The translations under genes and the position numbers were made by a program. Of a stretch of DNA of 64,000 bases, positions 54,268 through 62,774 are shown one piece after another. Below the pieces are notes generated by a model that ran no database searches, had not been told where the DNA came from, and was given only the letters and a program-made list of their open reading frames with translations. The DNA is from Maricurvus nonylphenolicus (GTDB taxonomy: Bacteria; Pseudomonadota; Gammaproteobacteria; Pseudomonadales; Cellvibrionaceae), in NCBI RefSeq assembly GCF_042854845.1, contig NZ_AP031498.1:4588001-4652000 (forward strand), given 5' to 3'. The number at the start of each line of letters is the position of its first letter. Position 1 is the stretch's first letter.

Positions 54268-55170
54268 TTATACGCCCTCAGGCTTGGAACCCGCGACAAT
54301 GGTACGCTGCATTTCACGGCGTACGCCCAGGTAGTCGCCCATAGGATGATGTTGAGTACAGCGGTTATCCCACATGGCAACCGAACCCTCTTCCCAGCGG
54401 AAGCGACAGAGGTTCATTGGGTGCTCAACAATTTCTTTCTGCAGGAAGTCGATCAAATTAGCCGCCTCATCGTGGTACATACCTTCAACGGTGAGGGTGT
54501 AAATACCACTGACGTACAACACCTTACGACCGGAGACCGGATGCTTGGTCACCATAGGATGCACTTGCAAACGACCGGCAATATCATCACCGGTTTTAAC
54601 ATCCATATTTTCTACCAGGTCCTGCACACCTTCCATCTGACTGCCGTAACCTTTCTGTGCAGTGTGCACCAGGTTCAGCGATTCACAGTGCTTCTGCATG
54701 ACAGGTGACAGTGAGTCATAGGCGTTATACAAACTGGCAAACAAGGTATCACCACCGTATGCAGGAATATCCTTGCCAGCCAGAATGGTGTACGAAGGAG
54801 GCTCTTCCTGGAAGGTCCAGTCACTGTGCCATACACCACCAAACACGACGCCGGTTTTCTCATCGGCTTCTTTTACCAGGCGCAATACATTGGGATGGCC
54901 CTCGATACCGTCAACAAACGGATCAACTCCGAACTCACCAAAGTTCAGCGTAAATCTTTCTTGCTCTGCCGGAGACAAGTGCTGCTCGCGGAAGAAGACG
55001 ACGGAGTGATCCGCCAGCGCCCACTTGATTTCTTTTACTTGCTCTTCGGTTAAATCGCCCAACTTAACGCCAAAGATCTCTGCCCCCAGAGCGGCGGCGT
55101 AGGGTTTTACTTCGATGTATTGGTAATCGCGTTTTGCGGCATTGGTTTCGGCTACAGGATGAATAAACAT
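54268..55170 (-). CDS. TauD/TfdA family 2-oxoglutarate-dependent dioxygenase
   Basis: A 300-residue non-heme Fe(II)/2-oxoglutarate oxygenase. Iron ligands are His115 and Asp117 in GVWHSDWTFQEEP and His274 in TQHHPMGDY; Arg289, 15 residues later in QRTIVAG, binds 2-oxoglutarate. It is not clearly TauD itself: the substrate pocket cannot be read from sequence. GAGG lies 6 nt before ATG 55170. It is divergent from an AraC regulator, its probable controller. Confidence 0.9.
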   Translation of the reverse strand: MFIHPVAETNAAKRDYQYIEVKPYAAALGAEIFGVKLGDLTEEQVKEIKWALADHSVVFFREQHLSPAEQERFTLNFGEFGVDPFVDGIEGHPNVLRLVKEADEKTGVVFGGVWHSDWTFQEEPPSYTILAGKDIPAYGGDTLFASLYNAYDSLSPVMQKHCESLNLVHTAQKGYGSQMEGVQDLVENMDVKTGDDIAGRLQVHPMVTKHPVSGRKVLYVSGIYTLTVEGMYHDEAANLIDFLQKEIVEHPMNLCRFRWEEGSVAMWDNRCTQHHPMGDYLGVRREMQRTIVAGSKPEGV

Positions 55171-55305
55171 GGCTGACCTCTTTGTCTTTAGAATCTATCG
55201 TTATTCGGTATAAATCAGGTGAATCCATGATAGAGCAGCCACAAAACGGCAAAAGCTGCTAAGATGTCGACATGTAGTGATTAGAGGTCAAAGCACTGGA
55301 AGCCT

Positions 55306-56370
55306 ATGTCTCACCCCATCCCCCCTTCAAGCAAAGACTATATCTCCAGTGACTATTTGGTGTCGTTCAAGGACTTTTGCCTGAGCAATGGCATTGATCT
55401 ACTCAGCGTGATGACCGCCATTGAAGATGGGGATATATCGCCAGACTATATTCTCTCGCCTCCCCCCTTTATCGATGCGGGAACATTGTTTCAGCTCTAC
55501 CAACATATCCATGAGATCAGAGAAGACCCATTAGCCATCGCCTGGAAGTTTGCCCGCTGGCAGTCTGCCAAAAACGCCCATGGCAGCTTGGGCTTGGCGA
55601 TACGAAACGCAGAAAACTTTATACAGTCTGCGGAACTGATGATTCGCTTCGGCCGTTTGCGCACCGATCTATCGACCCTGTCGCTAACCATTGAAGAAGA
55701 CAAACTGTTCTTCACGATTAAAGAAAACAATGCTGATTTGCTGTCCCTGACTCCGGAAGCCTCGCAGTTTATTTTCTCTTCCTATCTGCTGAATGCTGAA
55801 ACCTTCCTTAGGCTATCCCTGCCGGAATCAGATCGAGGTTACCCATCGACGCTGTATCTAAAAGACAAGATTGTCAGGGAAAGTATTGCTGAGGCTGACA
55901 ATCGGGTGACGATTATTGAAGGCAGCAGTATCAACGCCTTATGTATACCACTCGAGATTGCCGAAAAGCGTTTTTCAACCTATAAGGCAAAAGTGTATCA
56001 GCGTTTTCTATCAATTCTGGAAAAGGAATTGCAATCACTGCCAGACCAAGGATTTTTAGGGAAGTTGCGCAGCTTAATTACTGCCTGCGACTGGCATGAG
56101 GTGTCGATAGAGAATTTAGCGGCTCAGCTGAACTTGTCAGTTAGCACCTTGCAGAGAAGGCTTAGGGATGAAGGCACAACCTTTCACGACATTAAACATC
56201 AAGAGAGGGTAGCTGCGGCGAAGGAATTACTACTGCTGAGCCAGCATTCGTTGGAGACCATTGCTGACACGCTGGGATACAGTAATACGTCGAATTTTAC
56301 CAAGTCGTTCAAAACAACGGAGGGGTGTTCACCCCAAGAGTTCAGAACACTCAATAAATTAAAACGCTAG
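55306..56370 (+). CDS. AraC family transcriptional regulator (OruR-type)
   Basis: A 354-residue regulator with the same architecture as the AraC protein at 42140: a large N-terminal Arabinose_bd-like domain (about 20-210) and a C-terminal helix-turn-helix (about 250-345; IENLAAQLNLSVSTLQRRL, LGYSNTSNFTKSFK). GGAAG 4 nt before ATG 55306. It is divergent from the dioxygenase gene and likely activates it in response to the substrate. Confidence 0.9.
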   Translation: MSHPIPPSSKDYISSDYLVSFKDFCLSNGIDLLSVMTAIEDGDISPDYILSPPPFIDAGTLFQLYQHIHEIREDPLAIAWKFARWQSAKNAHGSLGLAIRNAENFIQSAELMIRFGRLRTDLSTLSLTIEEDKLFFTIKENNADLLSLTPEASQFIFSSYLLNAETFLRLSLPESDRGYPSTLYLKDKIVRESIAEADNRVTIIEGSSINALCIPLEIAEKRFSTYKAKVYQRFLSILEKELQSLPDQGFLGKLRSLITACDWHEVSIENLAAQLNLSVSTLQRRLRDEGTTFHDIKHQERVAAAKELLLLSQHSLETIADTLGYSNTSNFTKSFKTTEGCSPQEFRTLNKLKR

Positions 56371-56382
56371 TCATGCAGGTAA

Positions 56383-56462
56383 GGGGTCCGACCCTGCGGG
56401 TCGTACCCCGGGTTAAGAACGCCATTCTGCAAGATGGGGTCTGACCCGCAGGGTCAGACCCC
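56383..56462. repeat. REP pair (inverted)
   Basis: Copies 56383-56409 (GGGGTCCGACCCTGCGGGTC then GTACCCC) and 56436-56462 (GGGGTCTGACCCGCAGGGTC then AGACCCC) in opposite orientation, 26 bp apart, between the convergent AraC and 97-residue genes. It has the same design as the pair at 13894. Confidence 0.88.
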
Positions 56463-56485
56463 AGGTATGAAATTGCGCTCAGGTA

Positions 56486-56779
56486 CTACAGACCTAAATC
56501 GCTTGGGTCGATCACCACGCCCAACGAGCGCTTATCAATCGCTTTGCCTTTTTTGGTCTCACGGTAACGGAAGGTAACCTTCTTACCAATCTCAATACCC
56601 AGGTCTTCATCACCAGACAGGTAGCTATATTCTTCGCCATCTACGCTCAGGTAGTGCATATAGTAAGGCGGCATGCCCAACCACTCGTTGTGGGGACCAT
56701 CCGTCTTTACGGATTCCAATACACCACGACCAATATGGGTTTGTGGCTTACCACGGCCGCGCTTAAAGTTACCTGCCAT
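56486..56779 (-). CDS. Small conserved-looking hypothetical protein
   Basis: A 97-residue protein I do not recognise. It begins MAGNFKRGRGKPQTHIGRG, is Gly- and Lys-rich early, and has alternating hydrophobic stretches (YYMHYLSVDGEEYSYLSG; GIEIGKKVTFRYRETKKGK) that suggest an OB- or SH3-like beta barrel. A good site GGGAG 5 nt before ATG 56779 supports translation. It may bind nucleic acid, given its basic N-terminus; this is a guess. No operon partner. Confidence 0.7.
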   Translation of the reverse strand: MAGNFKRGRGKPQTHIGRGVLESVKTDGPHNEWLGMPPYYMHYLSVDGEEYSYLSGDEDLGIEIGKKVTFRYRETKKGKAIDKRSLGVVIDPSDLGL

Positions 56780-57001
56780 ATCTACTCCCCTGGCTGTCGA
56801 CTCATTAAAACGGGCGCCACCTTAACAGGTTGGGCCCGCTTTCTCCAATATAGTCGCCCACTCTTATTAGGCAACTCGACCGCTTGGCCAAAGCGTCTTA
56901 CGCAGTAGGCTAAAATCCCCTCAAAGCCCCCATTCTCCTTGCATCTGGCCCCCGCCAAGCTACAATTCCACCCCCAATCAGTACCCCAAGGTTCTCAACC
57001 T

Positions 57002-58741
57002 ATGAATATCCGCCAGATCCTTAACGACAAGGTCAAACAGGCCATGATAGCCACCGGCATCCCTGCCGAGTGCGATCCCCATGTGGCCCCCAGCAAGAAA
57101 GCCGGTTTTGGTGACTACCAGGCCAACGGTGCCATGGGCGCCGCCAAGGCCATGAAGACCAATCCCCGCGAGCTGGCACAAAGCATTGTCGATAATCTGG
57201 ATCTGGACGGCATCGCCGAGAAGCTGGAAATCGCCGGCCCCGGTTTTATTAATATCCACCTGAGCCCTGCCTGGCTGAGCCAGGAGACCGCCACTCTGCT
57301 GGACGGCGAGCGCCTGGGTATCGATAACGTTGAGACCGCCCAAACCGCTGTGGTGGACTACTCCTCCCCCAACCTGGCCAAAGAGATGCACGTAGGCCAC
57401 CTGCGCTCCAGCATTATTGGAGACGCCCTGGTACGCATCCTGGAATTCCAGGGCCATAAAGTAATCCGTCAGAACCACGTGGGTGACTGGGGTACCCAAT
57501 TCGGAATGCTGATTGCCGAGCTGGAAGACCAAATGCAAGACGGCGAAGCCGCTGAATTCGCCCTCAAAGACCTGGAAACCTTCTACCAGCAGTCGAAGAA
57601 ACACTTCGATGAAGACGAAGCCTTCGCCACCAAAGCCCGCGAATACGTGGTGAAGCTGCAGTCTGGCGATGAGCGTATCAACAAGCTGTGGGAGCAGTTC
57701 AAACGTATCTCCCTGCGCCACAGTGAAGAGATCTACGAGCAACTGAACGTTACCCTCAAAGACAGCGACGTACGAGGCGAGAGCTTCTACAACGATGATC
57801 TGCCTAAAGTCGTGAGCGATCTGCAGGAACAAGGCCTGGCCGTAGAAGACCAAGGCGCCCAGGTAGTATTCCTGGAAGAACTGGCCGACAAAGAAGGCAA
57901 CCCAAGCCCTGTAATTATCCAGAAACAAGGCGGCGGCTACCTGTATGCCACCTCCGATCTGGCCGCCCTACGTTACCGTGGCAGCAAACTGAACGCTGAT
58001 CGCGTGCTCTACTTTATCGATGCCCGTCAGTCCCTGCATATGAAGCAGGTATTCACCCTGGCCAAAAAAGCCGGTTTTGTGAATGATGCCATCAGCCTGG
58101 AACACCACGCCTTCGGCACCATGATGGGTGAAGACGGCAAGCCGTTTAAAACCCGTAGCGGTGGTACCGTAAAACTGGCCGAACTGCTGGAAGAAGCCGT
58201 TGAACGCGCCGCCGCCCTGATCGCCGCCAAAGACCCGGATCTGGACGAAGTTGAACGCGTAGAAGTTGCTCGCAAAGTGGGCATTGGCGCAGTGAAATAC
58301 GCCGATCTGTCTAAAACCCGTACCAACGATTACATCTTCAGCTGGGAATCCATGCTGAGCTTCGAAGGCAACACCGCCCCATACCTGCAATACGCCTACA
58401 CCCGTATTCAGAGTATCTTCCGCAAAGCCGGTATCGCTGGCACAGATGTAAAAGCAGCCATCAACATCGAAGCCGAGCAAGAGAAAGCCCTGGCCCTGAA
58501 ACTGCTGCAATTTGAAGAGATCCTGGAGCAGGTAGCCCGCGAAGCCTACCCACACATCCTGTGCACCTACCTCTACGATCTGGCCAGTCTGTATATGAAG
58601 TTCTACGAGGCCTGCCCGATTCTGAAAGACGGTATTGAAGAAGCTACACGCAATAGCCGCCTGGGTTTGTGTCAGGCTGTGGCTCGTACGCTGGATACTG
58701 GTCTGAACTTGTTGGGTATTGAGACTATGGAGAAGATGTAA
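57002..58741 (+). CDS. argS: Arginyl-tRNA synthetase
   Basis: A 579-residue class Ia synthetase. The class I HIGH motif is HVGHLRSSIIGD (about 133-144). The N-terminal tRNA-binding Add1 domain precedes it and a DALR anticodon-binding domain (about 455-579) ends it with LLGIETMEKM. As in most ArgRS, the KMSK motif is degenerate (FKTRSGG). I start at ATG 57002, MNIRQILNDKV, which matches family N-termini; the frame is open further upstream to 56939 without a ribosome site. Confidence 0.97.
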   Translation: MNIRQILNDKVKQAMIATGIPAECDPHVAPSKKAGFGDYQANGAMGAAKAMKTNPRELAQSIVDNLDLDGIAEKLEIAGPGFINIHLSPAWLSQETATLLDGERLGIDNVETAQTAVVDYSSPNLAKEMHVGHLRSSIIGDALVRILEFQGHKVIRQNHVGDWGTQFGMLIAELEDQMQDGEAAEFALKDLETFYQQSKKHFDEDEAFATKAREYVVKLQSGDERINKLWEQFKRISLRHSEEIYEQLNVTLKDSDVRGESFYNDDLPKVVSDLQEQGLAVEDQGAQVVFLEELADKEGNPSPVIIQKQGGGYLYATSDLAALRYRGSKLNADRVLYFIDARQSLHMKQVFTLAKKAGFVNDAISLEHHAFGTMMGEDGKPFKTRSGGTVKLAELLEEAVERAAALIAAKDPDLDEVERVEVARKVGIGAVKYADLSKTRTNDYIFSWESMLSFEGNTAPYLQYAYTRIQSIFRKAGIAGTDVKAAINIEAEQEKALALKLLQFEEILEQVAREAYPHILCTYLYDLASLYMKFYEACPILKDGIEEATRNSRLGLCQAVARTLDTGLNLLGIETMEKM

Positions 58742-58770
58742 TAACTCTAGTGCTCTCAAAACCTTTTCGA

Positions 58771-58798
58771 AATACCGAGCCTGGCTCGGTATTTTTTT
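58771..58798 (+). terminator. Intrinsic terminator after argS
   Basis: ATACCGAGC / GCTCGGTAT 9-bp stem with a 3-nt loop, followed by TTTTTTT, about 30 nt after the argS stop. Confidence 0.95.
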
Positions 58799-58834
58799 GA
58801 GCGTTTGTTACATATGGGGTTAGTGCTATTCCCC

Positions 58835-59007
58835 GGTTTAGCCAAGGGGAGGACGCACCTATTCCCGGCTGCAAGACTTGTCCCAGGGCGCTCGCACTGC
58901 GGAACTCGCAAACTGCACTCAAACAGTCCTCGTAAACGCTCCCGCCCTGGGACAAGCCTTAAACGCAGCCTGATTGGTCATAGGCACGTCCTCCCCTTGA
59001 CTAAACC
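58835..59007. repeat. Palindromic element, copy C
   Basis: A 173-bp nested palindrome. The outer arms 58835-58855 and 58987-59007 pair at 20 of 21 positions, and the inner arms CTTGTCCCAGGGCG (58877-58890) and CGCCCTGGGACAAG (58943-58956) pair perfectly. Between them is the family core (GCACTGCGGAACTCGCAAAC...) in the same orientation as copy A. The arm sequences are unrelated to those of A and B. The flank CTTAAACGCAGCCTGATTG matches the A/B flank. Confidence 0.85.
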
Positions 59008-59051
59008 TACCTAAGAGAAAATATATAACGTTTTGTATTAGCACATAGTGA

Positions 59052-59218
59052 GGAGACAGTTGGGTGAAGCTGATCGGAGCAATCAGGCCATTGCTTAAGC
59101 GACAGCCAAAAAACAGGGTAGTCGCGGAGGTTGTCTGAGCGTTTTTTGCGAGTTTACGTAGCGCTGTTTTTTGGCTGTCGTTTATGGCCGCGGAGAGCAG
59201 CTTCACCCAACTGTCTCC
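59052..59218. repeat. Palindromic element, copy B (inverted)
   Basis: A 167-bp nested palindrome. The outer arms 59052-59072 and 59198-59218 pair over 21 of 21 bp, and the inner arms GACAGCCAAAAAACA (59101-59115) and its complement (59165-59179) pair perfectly. The core 59116-59164 is in the opposite orientation to A and C and matches A at about 47 of 50. It starts 44 bp after copy C. Confidence 0.87.
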
Positions 59219-59302
59219 GGATTTAGAATACCTGGCGCCAATGATCAAACCCTAAAAAATCAACATGCTAAGATGCCAACAAATAATAAAAGGGATAATC
59301 CC

Positions 59303-60271
59303 ATGTCCAAGCTTGTCGGTCATATCAAACAACTGTGGCGCTACCCGGTTAAGTCCATGGGCGGCGAAACACTGGAACAAGCGTATATCGCACCCTATGG
59401 TTTACAAGCAGACCGAGGCTGGATCCTGCGCGATGAAACCGCAGGTGAACTCACTGTCGTGAGAAAAACACCCAAGTTATTACATTACCAAGCGCGTTAT
59501 GCCGACAAAGTAGAGGGAGACAATATCCCCGCCGTTATTATCACCTTGCCAGACGGCTCGGAAGTCCGCAGTGATGACCCCAATGCATCAATGAAAGTGT
59601 CTGACGTCATCGGTAAACCACTGACGCTTTGGCCGCTGCAACCCAAAAGTAATCGCAGCCACTACCGGCTAGCCGGCATGAATGGCGCCAAAGCCATGAA
59701 GCGACAATTTGCCAGCAAAGAGCTACCGGATTTGTCGTCTATCTCATGGAAACTATTAATGGAGCTTTCTCTGTACGTGACACCACTCGGTCGTTATTAC
59801 GATTGTTATCCCCTGCATATACTGACGGATAACTCATTGGAGTCTATGCGAAACATTGAGCCAGAAGGTGATTTCTGTGTGGAACGTTTTCGCCCTAATC
59901 TGTTTATCGAAAGTCTCGATAAAGAAACACCTTTTGATGAGTTCCAGTGGGTAGATGGCACACTGCAGATTGGCGATACCGTGATTAAATGTGAATCCCG
60001 CACTGTGCGCTGCTCCATGCCTGCGCAACCCCAAGCCAATTTGAGCAAAGACAGCAAAGTAGTGCGTGCCCTTAACGCCCACACCAATCGCCACCTGGGT
60101 ATTAATGCATCGGTGATTAAAACAGGTAATGTTCGTGTTGGGGATGAGGTTTATTGGACGCCCGCTAAGCCCAGTCGCTTGCGTTCAACCTTTAAGCCTC
60201 TGGCAGGCAAAGTTAAAAACACACTGCTTCACAACACCTTAAAAGCAATCGACAAGGTGTCTGGAAATTAG
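59303..60271 (+). CDS. MOSC domain protein
   Basis: A 322-residue protein with an N-terminal beta-barrel MOSC_N domain (LKQLWRYPVKSMGGETL) and a MOSC domain with the conserved sulfur-carrier Cys in RTVRCSMPAQPQ (about 247), followed by VRVGDEVYW. No ferredoxin domain follows. Such proteins may act in N-hydroxylated-compound reduction or molybdenum-cofactor sulfur handling. I start at ATG 59303 with AAAAGGG 8 nt upstream; the frame is open to 59171 but that part is inside palindromic element B. Confidence 0.85.
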   Translation: MSKLVGHIKQLWRYPVKSMGGETLEQAYIAPYGLQADRGWILRDETAGELTVVRKTPKLLHYQARYADKVEGDNIPAVIITLPDGSEVRSDDPNASMKVSDVIGKPLTLWPLQPKSNRSHYRLAGMNGAKAMKRQFASKELPDLSSISWKLLMELSLYVTPLGRYYDCYPLHILTDNSLESMRNIEPEGDFCVERFRPNLFIESLDKETPFDEFQWVDGTLQIGDTVIKCESRTVRCSMPAQPQANLSKDSKVVRALNAHTNRHLGINASVIKTGNVRVGDEVYWTPAKPSRLRSTFKPLAGKVKNTLLHNTLKAIDKVSGN

Positions 60272-60289
60272 CGGGGTTATTTGCGAGGC

Positions 60290-61021
60290 TTATTTTCGAG
60301 ACAAGAGATTAACTTGCCAGTTATAAGGCAGATAACCGCCTTTCGCTTCGTCCTTCAGCTCGGGGCGATACTGGTAGATAAATTCATACACACCGCCTTC
60401 GAAGTCTTCAGAAAACCAGGAAAATATTTTGGAGATTCGGACACCCTCTGGCGCCTGCTGCACACCTTTTTGAGTGTTATTCAGAAAGCTCTGTGTTTGA
60501 TCCTGCAACTGGCTATCGAGCGTTGCCGCACGGAAAACTTCGCGACGCAAATCCGGACAACTTACCGAAGCACACACAATGGCAAAGTGAATCCGGGGTT
60601 CGCCTAATGACCGTAAAATCTGATGTTCCACTTCATCGAGCGTTACCGTCTTACCGGCAATAACACCAGCCTCACGTTTCCACACCGGCCAAAACAAGGA
60701 ACCGACATCTTTGATGGATTGCACCGGCCAGTGCTTCTCTACCACGGCTATCGCCAACAAGTTGTAGGCATTGATATAGAACGCCAACTTTTCTTCTTGG
60801 CTTTTCAGGGATGCAAGGTCGGCAGCCGCCAACGCTTTTAATGCCTGTTGATAATTGGGATCTTTGCGCAGGGCAGGATAATCTACCGCGTTAAGCGCTA
60901 CGCCATCAATCTTTGTCGGGTGAACGTGCTGTTGCAAGAGCGCTTCATAGGATTGCCATAGATCAGCACGGGCCACAGTCGAGAGGGAAAAAAAGAAAAT
61001 CAGTATCCAGAAAACACGCAC
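60290..61021 (-). CDS. DUF547 family exported protein
   Basis: A 243-residue protein with a signal peptide (MRVFWILIFFFSLSTVARA) and the DUF547 pattern: KLAFYINAYNLLAIAVV, IHFAIVCASVSCPDLRREVF and WFSEDFEGG. The fold is papain-like, with conserved Cys and His, but activity is unproven. The start is GTG 61021 with AAGGA 9 nt upstream. It is convergent with the MOSC gene, 18 bp apart. Confidence 0.87.
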   Translation of the reverse strand: MRVFWILIFFFSLSTVARADLWQSYEALLQQHVHPTKIDGVALNAVDYPALRKDPNYQQALKALAAADLASLKSQEEKLAFYINAYNLLAIAVVEKHWPVQSIKDVGSLFWPVWKREAGVIAGKTVTLDEVEHQILRSLGEPRIHFAIVCASVSCPDLRREVFRAATLDSQLQDQTQSFLNNTQKGVQQAPEGVRISKIFSWFSEDFEGGVYEFIYQYRPELKDEAKGGYLPYNWQVNLLSRK

Positions 61022-61099
61022 AAGAAAATATCCTTACCGGGTGGAGCATAGTCTATTCCTATGACCACCTAATGCAAGGATAGTTCTTTAAGCGATGGA

Positions 61100-61909
61100 T
61101 TAACTGAGGAGCCGCAATACCAAACCGGCTTGTTGATTAGCCTGACCTTGAACCGCAATACTCGTCTGCAACAGTATTTGGTTTCTGACCAGTTCTGACG
61201 ACTGGCGAGCCAGGTCGGCATCTTGAATACGGGAACGGGAGGCCTCAGCATTGATCTCGCTGGTTTCCAACTGATTAACCACAGAATCAAAGCGATTAAT
61301 GGATGCCCCAAACTCGGTGGCAGCCTGCAAAGTTTCTGTTTGAAAATCATCCGCCGCGGTAACCGCCGCTTGAGCTCCCGCTTGGGTACTGATATCAAGC
61401 TGATCCAAACCACTCTCTTGCAGTTTGGCCAGCAAATCCGCCGTAGGTACATTGACCGTCTGGCCGGCATCAGCACCAACCTGAAAACTTACCCCCTCTT
61501 GCTGGGACAGCAATGGAATGCCATTAAAGCTGCTGCTCTCGGCAATACGATTAATTTCATCCCTCAACAGTGTGGCTTCTGAATTTAACGCCTGACGATC
61601 GGAATCACTCAGGGCGCCATTACTGGCCTGCAGCGACAACTCACGGATACGCAGCAGATTGTCGTTGATGGAATTGATGTCTCCGCTCGCGGTTTGCGCC
61701 AGGGAAATACCATCGGCACTGTTGCGCGCCGCCTGATCAAAACCGGAGATTTGTGAACTAAAACGGGTAGCAATAGCGAGACCAGCCGCATCGTCAGCCG
61801 CGGAGTTGATACGCTGGGCAGAACTAATACGGTTTGCCGCCTGATCAAAGCCTTCCTGGGCCTGCCGGATACCGGGGCTAACAAAGGTAGAATTAATGGA
61901 GCTGACCAT
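61100..61909 (-). CDS. Minimal orphan flagellin
   Basis: A 269-residue flagellin with only the D0/D1 coiled-coil ends: N-terminal NRISSAQRINSAADDAAGLAIA and C-terminal ADLARQSSELVRNQILLQTS then LVLRLLS. There is no D2/D3 variable domain. I start at ATG 61907-61909, which has GGAGG 7 nt upstream, over the ATG 6 bp earlier, which directly abuts it. A sigma-28-like promoter and a 5' hairpin precede it. No other flagellar gene is in the window. Confidence 0.9.
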   Translation of the reverse strand: MVSSINSTFVSPGIRQAQEGFDQAANRISSAQRINSAADDAAGLAIATRFSSQISGFDQAARNSADGISLAQTASGDINSINDNLLRIRELSLQASNGALSDSDRQALNSEATLLRDEINRIAESSSFNGIPLLSQQEGVSFQVGADAGQTVNVPTADLLAKLQESGLDQLDISTQAGAQAAVTAADDFQTETLQAATEFGASINRFDSVVNQLETSEINAEASRSRIQDADLARQSSELVRNQILLQTSIAVQGQANQQAGLVLRLLS

Positions 61910-61920
61910 GGCCATGCCTC

Positions 61921-61954
61921 CCGCCTATAAGGGTGATTCTCCTATAGTAGGCGG
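61921..61954 (-). promoter_or_regulatory. 5' UTR hairpin before the flagellin gene
   Basis: CCGCCT (61921-61926) pairs with AGGCGG (61949-61954), extended by further complementary bases (ATA...TAT and GG/CC). It lies directly upstream of the flagellin ribosome binding site and could limit access to it, a possible RNA control point. Confidence 0.45.
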
Positions 61955-61976
61955 AAAGGTTGGCTAGGGGAATTAA

Positions 61977-62003
61977 CGATGGGCTATAAGTAAAGAACCT
62001 TTA
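61977..62003 (-). promoter_or_regulatory. Sigma-28 (FliA)-like promoter for flagellin
   Basis: On the minus strand TAAAGGTT - 11 nt - GCCCATCG matches the FliA consensus TAAAGTTT-N11-GCCGATAA in spacing and at most positions of both boxes. It lies just downstream of the SIMPL gene stop codon and would start transcription about 60 nt before the flagellin start. Confidence 0.6.
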
Positions 62004-62006
62004 TAA

Positions 62007-62738
62007 CTAGCGGCAACTAAAGGTCGCATTCACCGAGGCAGTCACTGCCAATTCACCAGGGTTGTAGGCCTTGGCCGAGTCATGGCTGCGCATAGCGGCC
62101 ATTTCCATACGTGGCATGGGCACTGCTGCACCGCCAAGACCAATGTGTTCTGGCCGGCAGTCGCTGCCCCCCATAGCCTTGCCCAGTAATTTGGCCTGGC
62201 GCATGGCATCTTTGCTGGCCAGCTCCAGGGCTTCATCTTGCAGTTCCTGTTGTTTGGAGAAGCCGAACTCAACACCGCTAAGGGTGTTAACCCCTTGGGT
62301 AAATAGCAGGTCGATAATTTCCGGGTAGCGTTCAATGTCTTCCAAGGAAATGCGCAAGCTACGCACAGCCTCATAACCCATGGGCTCTTGCTTGCCACTG
62401 CGGTGCTGCCAGCGCTGATTTAAACGCAACTGGCCGGCCTGGATTTGCTTGGCTTTAATGCCGCGATCATCAAGCGCAGCCAGAACGGTAGCGACCGTTT
62501 GATTGGCCTGCTGCAACAGCGCATGGCTCTGCTCGCCTTGCAACCGCAGGTTAGCGTTAATCACCACGCGATCTGGTTCGGCGTTGACGACACCCTGGCC
62601 GACGACACTAACGTCAAAACGACCGTCGTCCGGATGATCACTGCTGCAGGCAGATTGGGTGAATAATAACGCCGAGACACAGAGCATATGCGGCAGCTTT
62701 TTAAATACAGCCAGGTTTCCAAATGAGGATAGATTCAT
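62007..62738 (-). CDS. SIMPL (DUF541) domain lipoprotein
   Basis: A 243-residue protein with a lipoprotein signal (LLFTQSAC lipobox) and a SIMPL/DUF541 domain: VVGQGVVNAEPDRVVINANL (the hallmark VxGxGxVxxxPD start), VLAALDDRGI and TLSGVEFGFSKQQELQDEAL. AAAAGGAG lies 7 nt before ATG 62738. Likely periplasmic and associated with the envelope; function unknown. Confidence 0.9.
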   Translation of the reverse strand: MNLSSFGNLAVFKKLPHMLCVSALLFTQSACSSDHPDDGRFDVSVVGQGVVNAEPDRVVINANLRLQGEQSHALLQQANQTVATVLAALDDRGIKAKQIQAGQLRLNQRWQHRSGKQEPMGYEAVRSLRISLEDIERYPEIIDLLFTQGVNTLSGVEFGFSKQQELQDEALELASKDAMRQAKLLGKAMGGSDCRPEHIGLGGAAVPMPRMEMAAMRSHDSAKAYNPGELAVTASVNATFSCR

Positions 62739-62774
62739 GGTGTAACTCCTTTTAACTGCGACTGTTGGTTTAAA

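Noticed and set aside
56978..58759. Long reverse-strand open frames across argS
   Set aside because: They mirror the argS codon pattern on the other strand, and their translations look like shadow peptides rich in Gly, Val and Phe.
59171..59302. N-terminal extension of the MOSC protein
   Set aside because: It runs from a TTG inside palindromic element B; the ATG at 59303 has a ribosome site and matches the family N-terminus.
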